This document shows positions 43,230 through 52,426 of a stretch of 64,000 nucleotides of DNA, piece after piece. The stretch is from JAAYUH01 sp964640995 (GTDB taxonomy: Bacteria; Caldisericota; Caldisericia; B22-G15), in NCBI GenBank assembly GCA_964640995.1, contig CAZXJJ010000002.1:62001-126000 (forward strand), read 5' to 3'. Within the stretch, counting starts at the first letter, position 1. Every line of letters begins with the position of its first letter. Made by a program: the position numbers and the translations under genes. A model generated the notes under the pieces. The model made no database searches. It saw nothing but the letters and a program-made list of their open reading frames with translations, and was not told the origin of the DNA.

Positions 43230-43865
43230 CTATTCTAAAAACTTTACATTAACCTCCTTTACATCCCATCTATATTTTAATTTTTCTTGAATTTCTTCTT
43301 TTATTGAATTTGCAAATTGATTTAATTCACTCATATTTAATTCAATATTAATTATGCCATCTTTTATTTCAATCGACCTGACAACTCCTGAACCAATAAT
43401 TTCTTTTCCTGTATTTGGGTCAATAACATGCCTTAATCTTTTTCTTATTAAATTTTCATCAGTTGGAACTTTTTCTTTTTGAATCCCCATTTTTTCTTCA
43501 TAGTTTGTTATTGCTGCTTGAAGTGCATCAACTGCAAGAATTGAACAGTGAATTTTAACTGGTGGAAGACCACCTAATTCATCAACAACTTCCTTCCAAG
43601 TTATTTTCTTTGCCTCATCTAGTGTCTTCCCTTTTACCATTTCGGTAACAATAGATGCTGTTGCTATGTTTGATGCACAACCAAAAGATTTAAATTTTAT
43701 ATCAACAATTTTTTGAGTTTCTTTATCAACTTTAATATAAACTGAAACCATATCACCACAAGCAGGGCTTCCTTCTGTTGCAAAACCATCTGGATTTTCT
43801 ATTTCTCCAACATTTTTTGGATTTAAAAAGAGTTCTATAACTTTTTTAGAATATGGTAAAGACAT
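43230..43865 (-). CDS. IscU/NifU scaffold fused to DUF59 (MIP18-like) domain
   Basis: Residues 1-125 of this 211-residue protein are an IscU-type Fe-S scaffold with all three cysteines (C36 in ACGDMV, C63 in FGCASN, C107 in KIHCSIL). Residues 138-211 resemble a DUF59/MIP18 domain (VIDPNTGKEIIGSGVVRSI), which is common in Fe-S carrier proteins but not usually joined to IscU. It starts two bases after the stop of the diverged cysteine desulfurase and probably works with it. Confidence 0.85.
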   Translation of the reverse strand: MSLPYSKKVIELFLNPKNVGEIENPDGFATEGSPACGDMVSVYIKVDKETQKIVDIKFKSFGCASNIATASIVTEMVKGKTLDEAKKITWKEVVDELGGLPPVKIHCSILAVDALQAAITNYEEKMGIQKEKVPTDENLIRKRLRHVIDPNTGKEIIGSGVVRSIEIKDGIINIELNMSELNQFANSIKEEIQEKLKYRWDVKEVNVKFLE

Positions 43866-43867
43866 AA

Positions 43868-45028
43868 TTAACTCTCCCTTTTAAGAGGACTTAGGTCTCT
43901 TAAAAATTTAATTGTTTTCTTTAATTCTTCAACTGTGTAATCTATATCTTCTTTTGTATTATATTTTGAAAGAGAAAATCTAATTGATCCATGTGCATCT
44001 TCATGAGTCAAACCCATTGCTAAAAGAACATAACTTGCTTCAAGAGATTTGCTGAAACATGCAGAACCAGTTATAAATGAAACACCAATCATGTCCATTC
44101 TTAAAACAATTGATTCTCCCTCAACAAAATAAAAAGTTATATTTAAAATTCCAGGATGAGATTTTTCAATAGGAGTATTAATTCTAATATCTGAAATTTC
44201 GTTTTTAATTCTTTCAAGAAGATATAATCTTAACTCATTTATTTTCTTGAGGTCTTCTTTATTGAAAATTTCAATTGCTTTTCCTAAACCTGCAATAAGT
44301 GGTACATTTTCTGTTCCAGGTCTTATGTTAAATTCATTATAGCCACCATTCATTATTGGCTCAATTTTATTTAAATCTCTTAAATAAATTGCACCAATTC
44401 CTTTTGGACCATGAAATTTATGACCTGTGATTGTTAAGAAATCAATATTTTGTTTTTCAACATCTATATCAAAATATGGAAATCCAAGACAACTATCAAC
44501 ATGAAATAGAACTCCATTTTCTTTGGCAATTTTTCCTATCTCTTCAATATTTTGAAGAACTCCTGTCTCTTGATTTACATCTTGAATTGAAATTAAAACA
44601 GTATTTTTTCTAATTAATTTTTTTAAATCATCAATATCAACAAAGCCTTTCTTATCAACTTTCACATAAGAAATTTCAAAACCTTTCTTCTCAAGGTGTC
44701 TTATCACATTCAAAACAGAAAGGTGCTCTATTGGAGAAGTTATTATATGATTTCCTTTTTCTTTTAATTTATTACTAACTCCTTTTATTATTATGTTGTT
44801 TCCTTCAGTTCCACCTGAATTAAAAATTACTTCTCCCTCTTTTTTGTTTATCTTTTTTGAAATTTGTTCTCTAACACTCTCAATTTTCTCTTTTGCTAAA
44901 AGACCTTCTCTATGACTAAAAATTGAAGATGGAACACCATAAATTTCTGTATAATAATAATTTATCTCTTTTACAACTTCATCATCAACTCTTGTAGTTG
45001 TTGCATTATCAAGATATATTCTTTTCAT
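43868..45028 (-). CDS. NifS/IscS-type cysteine desulfurase, diverged copy
   Basis: This 386-residue fold-type I PLP enzyme begins YLDNATTTRVD. It keeps the PLP lysine (GHKFHGPKG) and the mobile-loop cysteine (GSACFS). Several usual active-site positions differ: the DAVQ block is DSCL, so the glutamine that touches PLP is lost; NNE is NQE; and the late SLGK motif is SLSK. It probably still moves sulfur but may be altered. It lies between a DUF59 gene and the IscU-DUF59 fusion. Confidence 0.85.
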   Translation of the reverse strand: MKRIYLDNATTTRVDDEVVKEINYYYTEIYGVPSSIFSHREGLLAKEKIESVREQISKKINKKEGEVIFNSGGTEGNNIIIKGVSNKLKEKGNHIITSPIEHLSVLNVIRHLEKKGFEISYVKVDKKGFVDIDDLKKLIRKNTVLISIQDVNQETGVLQNIEEIGKIAKENGVLFHVDSCLGFPYFDIDVEKQNIDFLTITGHKFHGPKGIGAIYLRDLNKIEPIMNGGYNEFNIRPGTENVPLIAGLGKAIEIFNKEDLKKINELRLYLLERIKNEISDIRINTPIEKSHPGILNITFYFVEGESIVLRMDMIGVSFITGSACFSKSLEASYVLLAMGLTHEDAHGSIRFSLSKYNTKEDIDYTVEELKKTIKFLRDLSPLKRES

Positions 45029-45034
45029 AAAAAT

Positions 45035-45334
45035 TTATATACCAAATTCTTTTCTTACCTCTTCACTAATTCTTTCAGGTGTCCATGGTGGATCAAATGT
45101 GAGTTCAACTTTAACATTATTTACATTTTCAATTTTTTTTAACTCTTCCTCAACTTTACTTACAAGATAATTTCCAATAGGACAACCTGCAAATGTAAGA
45201 GTCATTAAAACATAAATATCATTGTTTTCATATATATCAAGCTTATATATGAGTCCAAGGTCCCAAATATTTATTGGAATTTCAGGGTCATATATTCCTC
45301 TTAAAGTTTCAACTACTTTTTCTCTATCAATCAT
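45035..45334 (-). CDS. DUF59/MIP18-family Fe-S assembly protein
   Basis: This 99-residue single-domain protein has the DUF59 core: YDPEIPINIWDLGLIY, TLTFAGCPIGNYL with the conserved cysteine, and the TFDPPWTPERIS tail as in SufT/PaaD-like proteins. It helps Fe-S maturation. It overlaps the IscU-like gene by eight bases. Confidence 0.9.
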   Translation of the reverse strand: MIDREKVVETLRGIYDPEIPINIWDLGLIYKLDIYENNDIYVLMTLTFAGCPIGNYLVSKVEEELKKIENVNNVKVELTFDPPWTPERISEEVRKEFGI

Positions 45335-45710
45335 TCTTTTCCTCCATATCTAAAAAATTAATAATTGCATTTTTGAATGCTTCAATTGATAAATTTCCGC
45401 AATTTAGAATATCTTGAGGCAAATCTCCAAACTTTTCTTTTAAAAAATTTGTGTCAATTTGAAGACACTCATCAATAGTTTTATCTATAAAACTTTCAGA
45501 TATTAAACTTGCACTACTTATTGCTGAAGGACAACCCAAAATTTTATATTTAATATCAACTAATTTTTTATCTTTAACTTTAATATAAAAAATGACTTTT
45601 CCTCCACTTTTTTCTTCTTCAATAATACCAATTGAATCTGGATTCTCTATCTCGCCAACATTTCTTGGGTTTAAAAAGTGATCTATAAATGTGTCGTTAA
45701 AAATAATCAT
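45327..45710 (-). CDS. IscU-like protein lacking the first cysteine
   Basis: This 127-residue protein aligns with the IscU half of the fusion at 43230 (FLNPRNVGEIENPDS; LGCPSAISSASL; ILNCGNLSIEAF). C60 and C104 are present, but the first ligand cysteine is serine (S35) and the nearby aspartate is glycine. A complete IscU site is therefore lacking. It follows the canonical desulfurase, with an AGGAAA site over the desulfurase stop. Confidence 0.82.
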   Translation of the reverse strand: MIIFNDTFIDHFLNPRNVGEIENPDSIGIIEEEKSGGKVIFYIKVKDKKLVDIKYKILGCPSAISSASLISESFIDKTIDECLQIDTNFLKEKFGDLPQDILNCGNLSIEAFKNAIINFLDMEEKND

Positions 45711-45720
45711 TTAACTTTTC

Positions 45721-46872
45721 CTATTTTGGAGTTAACTCTCTTAATTTTTTGATTCCTTGAATTAAAACTTCATTGAAATATTCAATCTCTTTTGGATGAT
45801 TGAATTTCCCAAGAGAAACTCTTATTGTGTTATACGCAAGTTCATCAGGTAGGCCTATCGCTTTTAAAACATGAGATGGCTCTTTTTCTTTTGCACTACA
45901 AGCAGCACCTGCAGAAACAATTATTCCATTGATTGCAAGATATATTAAAAGAGATTCTGCTTTTACACCCTCAAATGTTATACTTAAATTGTTTGGTAAT
46001 CTTTTTTCAAGATGTCCATTTATGTAAACTCCATCAACTTCTTTAATTTTCTCTTCAATCATGTTTCTCATATAAAGAACATTCTTTTTCTCTTCTTCCA
46101 TCTCTTTTAATGCAATGTTTACTGCTTCACCCATTCCAATAATTGAAGGTGAATTGTGAGTTCCAGACCTTAAACCTTGCTCTTGATGTCCTCCATCCAT
46201 AAATGGTTCTATAAGAACTCCTTCTCTTATAAATAGTGCTCCAACTCCTTTTGGACCATAAAATTTATGTGCAGAAAGAGAGAGTAAATCTATATTCATC
46301 TTTTGAACATCAATATCAATGTGACATGCAGTTTGCACTGCATCAGTATGAAAAAGAACCCCTCTCTCTTTACAAATTTTTCCTATCTCTTCTATTGGTT
46401 CAATTGTTCCAATTTCATTATTTGCATGCATAACAGAAACAAGAATTGTGTTCTTTGTTATTAATTTTTTAAGGTCATTTGGATCAATCATTCCATATCT
46501 ATCAACTAGAATAAATTTAACATCAAATCCCCATTTTTTTACAGTTTTTAAAGTTCCTATTATTGCCATGTGCTCTATTGGTGTTGAAATTATTTCTCCT
46601 TTACTTTCCCAGTGTCTTAAACAAATTCCTTTTATAGCCCAGTTATCAGATTCGGTTCCACCTGATGTGAAATATATTTCATTTGGTTTACAATTCAGTA
46701 GTTTTGATGTATACTCTCTTGTTTTTTCTATCTCATCTTCAACATTTTTAGCGAGTGGAGAATAATCTGAAGTCATTGGATTTTCATATAGTTCTGAAAA
46801 ATATTTACTCATTTTAAAGAGCACTCTTCCATCAACTTTGGTTGTAGCAGCATTATTTAGATAAACATACAT
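45721..46872 (-). CDS. NifS/IscS-type cysteine desulfurase, canonical copy
   Basis: This 383-residue enzyme keeps the family motifs: LNNAATTKVD, HANNEIGTIEP, HTDAVQ, the PLP lysine in SAHKFYGPKG and the sulfur-carrying cysteine in GAACSAKEKEPSHVL. It supplies persulfide for Fe-S clusters and perhaps tRNA thiolation. The ATG at 46872 has GGAG ten bases upstream and is preferred over a TTG three codons earlier. Confidence 0.93.
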   Translation of the reverse strand: MYVYLNNAATTKVDGRVLFKMSKYFSELYENPMTSDYSPLAKNVEDEIEKTREYTSKLLNCKPNEIYFTSGGTESDNWAIKGICLRHWESKGEIISTPIEHMAIIGTLKTVKKWGFDVKFILVDRYGMIDPNDLKKLITKNTILVSVMHANNEIGTIEPIEEIGKICKERGVLFHTDAVQTACHIDIDVQKMNIDLLSLSAHKFYGPKGVGALFIREGVLIEPFMDGGHQEQGLRSGTHNSPSIIGMGEAVNIALKEMEEEKKNVLYMRNMIEEKIKEVDGVYINGHLEKRLPNNLSITFEGVKAESLLIYLAINGIIVSAGAACSAKEKEPSHVLKAIGLPDELAYNTIRVSLGKFNHPKEIEYFNEVLIQGIKKLRELTPK

Positions 46873-46922
46873 AGAGTTCAAACTCCTTTTTGAAAAAATT
46901 TATCAATTAAATTATATCATTT

Positions 46923-48215
46923 TTATGGATAAATTCTCTCAAGTAATCTCGGAAGAGGTATTGTTTCCCTTACATGATGAATTCCACAAATCCAACCAAG
47001 TGTTCTTTCAATTCCAAGGCCAAATCCAGAATGAGGAAATGTACCATATTTTCTTAATTCAAGATACCACTCATAAGGTTTAATTGGAATATTTAACTCT
47101 TTCATTCTGTTAAGAAGTTTTTCATAACTATCTTCTCTTTGTCCTCCTCCTACAATTTCACCATAACCTTCAGGTGCAAGAAGGTCAACTGAAAGAGAAA
47201 GTTCTGGATTTTCTGGATCTTCTTTCATATAAAATGCTTTGCATTTTTTTGGATATTTAAAAACCATAACTGGTTTTTCGAATTCTTCAGATATTGCAGT
47301 TTCTTCATCTCCACCAAAATCTTCTCCCCATGGAATTTCTTTTCCTTTTCTCTTAAGAATTTCAAGTGCTTCTTTATATGATACTCTTGGAAATGGTGGT
47401 TTAACTCTCTCAAGTTTTGAAGTGTCTCTTTCAAGAATTTTTAATTCTTCCTTTTTCTTTTCAATAACTCTTTGGACTATATAAGATACAAAATCTTCTA
47501 TTAATTTCATGTTTCCTTCAAGATCTAAAAAGGCAACTTCAGGTTCTACCATCCAAAATTCCATAAGGTGTCTTCTTGTTTTTGATTTCTCTGCTCTAAA
47601 TGTTGGTCCAAAACAGTAGACCTTTCCAAATGCTGCTGCACCGATTTCATTGTAAAGTTGACCACTCTGAGAAAGATATGCTTTTTCTCCAAAATAATCT
47701 ATATCAAAAAGAGTTGTTGTTCCTTCACATGCTGAAGGAGTTAAAATTGGAGAATCAAAAAGCAAAAATTTATTTTCATAAAAGAAATCTCTTATGCTTT
47801 TAATTAACTCATTTCTTACCCTTTGAATTGCCCACTGTTTTCTTGACCTGAGCCACAAGTGTCTATTTGCCATTAAAAATTCAACACCATGCTCTTTTGG
47901 TCCAATTGGATAATCTTCTGTAAGTTGAATTATTTCTAAATCTTTTGTTAATATTTCATATCCACCAATTGCTCTTTTTTCTTCTCTTACAGTTCCTCTT
48001 AAAATAAGAGATGACTCAAGAGTTAATTTTCTTGCTCTCTCAAAAATTTCTTCACCAACATCTCCAAGAGAAACTACACATTGAGTAAACCCTGTTCCAT
48101 CTCTTACAATAAGAAAAATTATCTTTCCAGAAAACCTTGAGTTATATAACCATCCTCTTATTTCTATTTCTTTTCCAACATGGTCTTTTAAATCTTCAAT
48201 ATAAACCCAATTCAT
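46923..48215 (-). CDS. asnS: Asparagine-tRNA ligase
   Basis: This 430-residue class IIb synthetase has an N-terminal OB-fold (IRGWLYNSRFSGKI), the FGPTFRAEKSKTRRHL motif 2 and the GIERTLGWICG motif 3, with HHVRETIPLPR as in AsnRS. Its ATG overlaps the coaBC stop by four bases. Confidence 0.96.
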   Translation of the reverse strand: MNWVYIEDLKDHVGKEIEIRGWLYNSRFSGKIIFLIVRDGTGFTQCVVSLGDVGEEIFERARKLTLESSLILRGTVREEKRAIGGYEILTKDLEIIQLTEDYPIGPKEHGVEFLMANRHLWLRSRKQWAIQRVRNELIKSIRDFFYENKFLLFDSPILTPSACEGTTTLFDIDYFGEKAYLSQSGQLYNEIGAAAFGKVYCFGPTFRAEKSKTRRHLMEFWMVEPEVAFLDLEGNMKLIEDFVSYIVQRVIEKKKEELKILERDTSKLERVKPPFPRVSYKEALEILKRKGKEIPWGEDFGGDEETAISEEFEKPVMVFKYPKKCKAFYMKEDPENPELSLSVDLLAPEGYGEIVGGGQREDSYEKLLNRMKELNIPIKPYEWYLELRKYGTFPHSGFGLGIERTLGWICGIHHVRETIPLPRLLERIYP

Positions 48216-49402
48216 AACTCCTCCATAAAATCAAAAATTATTTTTGCAACTTCACTTTTTGGTAAAACTGGAAATGAATATATTTTATTATCATTTTTCT
48301 TAATTATAGATATTTTATTTGTTTCAACTTCAAATCCGCTCTCTTCTGAAATTGTATTAACAACTATCATGTCAAGATTTTTTTCGATGAGTTTTTTTTT
48401 GGCATTTTCAAATACATTTTCTGTTTCAAGTGCAAAGCCAATTAGTTTTTGATGTTTTTTTCTTTTCCCCATCTCTTTTAAAATATCAATTGTTTCCTCA
48501 AGTTGAAGTGAATATGAAAAATTTTCTTTTTTTATTTTCTCTTTATGAATCTCTTTTGGTTTAAAATCACAAACAGCAGATGACATAATTAAAAAATCAA
48601 CCTTCTCAAAATTTTCTGAAACATTATTAAACATCTCATCCGTGGAATTGATGTTTATAAAATTTAATTTTGGTGGTGGTGTTAAACTTACAGGACCAGA
48701 TATTAAGGTAGTGTTTCCACCTCTTAATACACTTTCAATTGCAAGCTCAAATCCCATTTTTCCACTTGAGGGATTCGAAATAAATCTTACACTATCAATA
48801 AATTCTCTTGTTGGTCCTGTTGTTATTAAAATTTTTTTATTTTCTAAACTTTTTTTATAAAGAAGGTAAATAACCTCAAAAAGAATTCTATCATTTTCAG
48901 GTAATCTTCCCTTTCCTACATCACCACCTGCAAGTGCACCAATCTCTGGCTCTAAAACAAAAAATCCTCTTTGTCTCAAAACTTTTAAGTTTTCTTGAGT
49001 TATTTGATTTTCATACATATTTGTATGCATAGACGGAACAAGAAGAACTTTTGTTGTTGAAGATAGAGGGAAAAGAGTTATTAGGTTATCCGCAATCCCG
49101 CTTCTTATTTTTGCAATTGTGTTTGCAGTCGCGGGAACAATTACATATAAGTCTGGCCAATTAGCAAGGGAAGTGTGTATAATTTTTCCTTTTTCATAAG
49201 TTTCAAATTGGTCTATAAATACATCATTTTTTGTTAAAATTTTTAAAGTATATGCAGTTAAAAAATTTAAGGCACTCTCACTTAAAATAACTTTTACTTC
49301 ACAATTAAGTTTTATGAGGTCTCTTATTAAGTTTGGTACCTTATAAGCAGCAATTCCACCTGTAATTCCAATTAAAACTTTTTTATTGTTTAGCGATCTC
49401 AA
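48212..49402 (-). CDS. coaBC: Bifunctional CoaBC (PPC synthetase/decarboxylase)
   Basis: This 396-residue fusion makes 4'-phosphopantetheine from phosphopantothenate. The N-terminal flavin decarboxylase half has GITGGIAAYK, the catalytic His in HTSLANWPD, and VPATANTIAKI. The synthetase half has TTGPTREFIDSVRFISNPSS and GFALETE. The position usually holding the active-site cysteine (LACG) reads LAGG. It starts with a TTG, seven bases after GAGG, overlapping rpoZ. Confidence 0.93.
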   Translation of the reverse strand: MRSLNNKKVLIGITGGIAAYKVPNLIRDLIKLNCEVKVILSESALNFLTAYTLKILTKNDVFIDQFETYEKGKIIHTSLANWPDLYVIVPATANTIAKIRSGIADNLITLFPLSSTTKVLLVPSMHTNMYENQITQENLKVLRQRGFFVLEPEIGALAGGDVGKGRLPENDRILFEVIYLLYKKSLENKKILITTGPTREFIDSVRFISNPSSGKMGFELAIESVLRGGNTTLISGPVSLTPPPKLNFININSTDEMFNNVSENFEKVDFLIMSSAVCDFKPKEIHKEKIKKENFSYSLQLEETIDILKEMGKRKKHQKLIGFALETENVFENAKKKLIEKNLDMIVVNTISEESGFEVETNKISIIKKNDNKIYSFPVLPKSEVAKIIFDFMEEL

Positions 49403-49571
49403 CTCTCTCTTCCTCTATATCTTTTGCTGCAAGTTCAATAAAAGAAACAGGAGATTTTTGTGGAGATGGATAAAGTGAAAAAAGCTCTTTTGCTCTTTTT
49501 ATAACTCCAATTGTAAATATATATTTGTTTCCTTTTGTTCTTTTAATTGCTCTATCAAAGTTAATTGCCAT
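49383..49571 (-). CDS. rpoZ: RNA polymerase omega subunit
   Basis: The 62-residue protein fits omega: INFDRAIKRTKGNKYIFTIGVIKRAKEL and a C-terminal IELAAKDIEEERVEI. The length is typical, and the gmk-rpoZ-coaBC order is common in bacteria. The ATG at 49571 is preceded by AAGGAGG and overlaps the end of gmk. Confidence 0.88.
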   Translation of the reverse strand: MAINFDRAIKRTKGNKYIFTIGVIKRAKELFSLYPSPQKSPVSFIELAAKDIEEERVEIAKQ

Positions 49572-50133
49572 GTGCTTTCCTCCTTTCTTTTTCAATTACA
49601 TCTAAAACTTCTTTTGCTGCTCTCTCTATTGAATCATTAATAATAATATAATCATAATTTTTGCTTTCCTCAAGTTCTTGAATTGCAAAATTGAGTCTCT
49701 CATTTATCTCTTCTTCAGTTTCACCCCTTTTTCTCTCAATGATTCTTCTTTTAAGTTCTTCAAAATCAGGAGGTGCAATAAATATGAAAACTACATTTTG
49801 TTTATCAAAAATCTCTCTTATTTTTCTTGCACCTTGAATTTCGATTTCTAAAATTACATCTTTATTTTGTTTTAAATTTTCTAAAACAAAATCTTTGCTT
49901 GTGCCATAATAGTAATTGTAAACTTTTGCCCATTCAAGAAAGAAATCTTTTTTTATTAAGTTCTCGAACTTTCTTTTACTTATAAAGAAATAATCTTTTC
50001 CATCAAATTCATTCTTTCTTTTTGGTCTTGTTGTATAAGATATTGAATATACAATATCAGGTTTTATCTTTAAAACTTCTTTAATTATTGTTCCTTTTCC
50101 TGAACCAGATGGCCCAGAAATGACAATTAACAT
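49561..50133 (-). CDS. gmk: Guanylate kinase
   Basis: This 190-residue enzyme phosphorylates GMP. It has the P-loop ISGPSGSGKGTI, the SYTTRPKRKNEFDGKDY GMP-binding block and a LID near RRIIERKRGE. It overlaps rpoZ by eleven bases. Confidence 0.96.
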   Translation of the reverse strand: MLIVISGPSGSGKGTIIKEVLKIKPDIVYSISYTTRPKRKNEFDGKDYFFISKRKFENLIKKDFFLEWAKVYNYYYGTSKDFVLENLKQNKDVILEIEIQGARKIREIFDKQNVVFIFIAPPDFEELKRRIIERKRGETEEEINERLNFAIQELEESKNYDYIIINDSIERAAKEVLDVIEKERRKAHGN

Positions 50134-50147
50134 GTATAAATTATATC

Positions 50148-51281
50148 TTATTTAATTAAAGTTTTTAAATATTCAATTGCTTTACTCATCTGAGAGTCCA
50201 TAAATGGATCATCTTTGTTTTCTTTATATTCAACTACAATATTTGGTTCAATTCCTTTACCATTTAGAGCATATAAACTTGGAGTAAGATATCTTTCAGT
50301 TGTAAGTTCAAGACCATAACCACCTTTTAGATTAAAAATTGTTTGAATTAAACCTTTTCCATAAGTTTTTGTTCCTATAAGAGTCCCTAAATTTCTATCT
50401 TTAATTGCGCCAGCAAGAATTTCACTTGCAGATGCACTGTTTTCATTTACCAAAACAACAAGAGGAATATCTAAACCCTTTCCATAAGTTTTAAACTCTA
50501 TTCTCTCTCTTTTTTTCTCTGTGTAAAATAAAGTTCCTTCAGGAAGTAAATAATTTGAAACCTTCTGAAGAGATGAAAGGAGACCACCTGGGTTATCTCT
50601 AAGATCAAGTATTAATCCTTTCATTTTTTTATTTTTAATTTCAGATAAAGCATCTATAAATTCATTAGGTGTACTATCTGTAAATGTTAAAATTTTTATA
50701 TATCCAATATTTTCTTCTATCATCTTAAAACTAACTGTTTCTGCAACAATTTTTCTTCTTTGTATTTTAAAAAATAAAATTTCACTATCCTTTTCAACTT
50801 TTATATTTACATAAGTTCCTTCTTCACCTCTAACCATATTTGCAACTTCATCAAGAGTTAGTCCTTCAACTATTACTCCATCAACTTCAACTATATACGA
50901 ACCAACAGGAAGACCAGCCTCTTCTGCTGGGGAATTTTTAAAAACTTGAAGAATTTTTACTTTATTATCTCTCATTCCAATTAATACACCTATGCCTACA
51001 TATTCACCTGAAATATCTTCTCTAAATTTTGAATATTCTTCTGGTGTAAAAAAATTTGAATATGGATCATTTAATGCAGAAACTAAACCTTTACAGAGAT
51101 CAATTTCATTCTTTTCATCAACATAATTTTTTATAATCAGGTCACTTACTTCATTTAATAGTTCAAATTTATCCTTTGAAATAGGAATTTTTGGCCTATT
51201 AAATATTAAATATGAAAGTGAAAAACCAAAAATAAAAGATAATACAATTAAAATTAAAAATAGTAAATAGATTTTTCTCAT
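50148..51281 (-). CDS. ctpA: C-terminal processing peptidase (S41) with PDZ
   Basis: This 377-residue secreted or anchored protease has an N-terminal membrane helix (5-25), a PDZ domain (about 90-165) and the S41 domain with catalytic Ser/Lys (S284 in SASASEI, K309 in TYGKG). It follows the EnvC-like gene by 14 bases, the ftsEX-envC-ctpA arrangement common in bacteria, and probably trims envelope proteins. Confidence 0.95.
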   Translation of the reverse strand: MRKIYLLFLILIVLSFIFGFSLSYLIFNRPKIPISKDKFELLNEVSDLIIKNYVDEKNEIDLCKGLVSALNDPYSNFFTPEEYSKFREDISGEYVGIGVLIGMRDNKVKILQVFKNSPAEEAGLPVGSYIVEVDGVIVEGLTLDEVANMVRGEEGTYVNIKVEKDSEILFFKIQRRKIVAETVSFKMIEENIGYIKILTFTDSTPNEFIDALSEIKNKKMKGLILDLRDNPGGLLSSLQKVSNYLLPEGTLFYTEKKRERIEFKTYGKGLDIPLVVLVNENSASASEILAGAIKDRNLGTLIGTKTYGKGLIQTIFNLKGGYGLELTTERYLTPSLYALNGKGIEPNIVVEYKENKDDPFMDSQMSKAIEYLKTLIK

Positions 51282-51295
51282 AATTCACCTCTTTT

Positions 51296-52426
51296 CTATG
51301 GTAACCATTTTTGTGGGTCAACTGGCTTTCCATCTATTCTTATTTCAAAATGAAGATGTGGACCAGTTGATAACCCAGTATTACCAACATAACCTATAAT
51401 GTCACCTTGTTTAACATATTGATTTAATTCAACAGTAAAATATTGCATATGAGCATAAACTGTTGATATATTACCACCATGTCTTAAGAAAACAACAATC
51501 CCATAAGACCCAAGCCAACCAGCATAAATAACAATCCCATCTGCAACTGCTTTAATTGGAGTTCCAGTTGGCGCATCTATATCTGCTCCTGAATGAAATG
51601 CCCAAATTCCATAAACTGGGTGTATTCTCATTCCAAAAGGAGATACAATTGGACCTTTTACAGGCCAAATAATATTTCCAACTTCAGGTAACTTTTTTGC
51701 AAGTTCTGCTCTTCTTATTATTTCTTGAATCTTCTCTTCCTGCTCCTCTATTTTTCTTTTATAAACTTCTATCTCTTTTTTATATTCCTCTTCTTTTGAT
51801 AAAAGAGTTTTAAGAAGATTGTCTCTCTTTTTTTCTTCCTCTAACAAAGAAATTTTTAAATTTTCATTTTCTTTTAAAAGAGATTCAAGATTCTTTTTTT
51901 CTTTTTCTAAATTTTCTTTCTCTTTTTTTTGTACTTCTTCTTTTTTTCTTAACTCTTCTAATGATTCTCTATTTGATCTTAAAAGAATATTTAAAAAATT
52001 AATTCTTGTAAAAAGTTCACTAATTGTTTTTGAAGAAAAATATATATCAAGTGGAAGTTCATTTTTTATTTTATAAATCAAAAATAGTTTATCTTCTATC
52101 ATTTCCTTATCTTTATCTATTTCAATTTGAGTTAAAGAGATGTTATTCTCTAAAATCGCAATTTTGTTTTTTGTATCATTAATTTTTTTCTCTAAATTAG
52201 CAATTTTTAAACTAACATCTTTTATTTTTGATTCAATTTCATCAATTTCTCCCAAAATTGTATTTTTATAAGAAATAGTTTCATTTAATTTTTTCTGAAA
52301 AACTTCAAGTGTCGATTTTAAGTTATTTAAAATCTTCTTCTCTTTTTCTAAATCATCATCTGCTTTTAGAAAATTTGGAACTATTAAAAGAAAAACTAGA
52401 AGTAAAACAAGAAAAATTTTTCTCAT
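51296..52426 (-). CDS. EnvC-like M23 peptidase with coiled coil
   Basis: This 376-residue protein has a signal peptide (1-22), a long coiled coil (about 25-245) and a C-terminal LytM/M23 domain. The zinc motifs are intact: HSGADIDAP (HxxxD), AHMQ and the HLHFEI motif. It may therefore cleave peptidoglycan itself. It overlaps ftsX by four bases and is the likely periplasmic partner of FtsEX. Confidence 0.94.
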   Translation of the reverse strand: MRKIFLVLLLVFLLIVPNFLKADDDLEKEKKILNNLKSTLEVFQKKLNETISYKNTILGEIDEIESKIKDVSLKIANLEKKINDTKNKIAILENNISLTQIEIDKDKEMIEDKLFLIYKIKNELPLDIYFSSKTISELFTRINFLNILLRSNRESLEELRKKEEVQKKEKENLEKEKKNLESLLKENENLKISLLEEEKKRDNLLKTLLSKEEEYKKEIEVYKRKIEEQEEKIQEIIRRAELAKKLPEVGNIIWPVKGPIVSPFGMRIHPVYGIWAFHSGADIDAPTGTPIKAVADGIVIYAGWLGSYGIVVFLRHGGNISTVYAHMQYFTVELNQYVKQGDIIGYVGNTGLSTGPHLHFEIRIDGKPVDPQKWLP

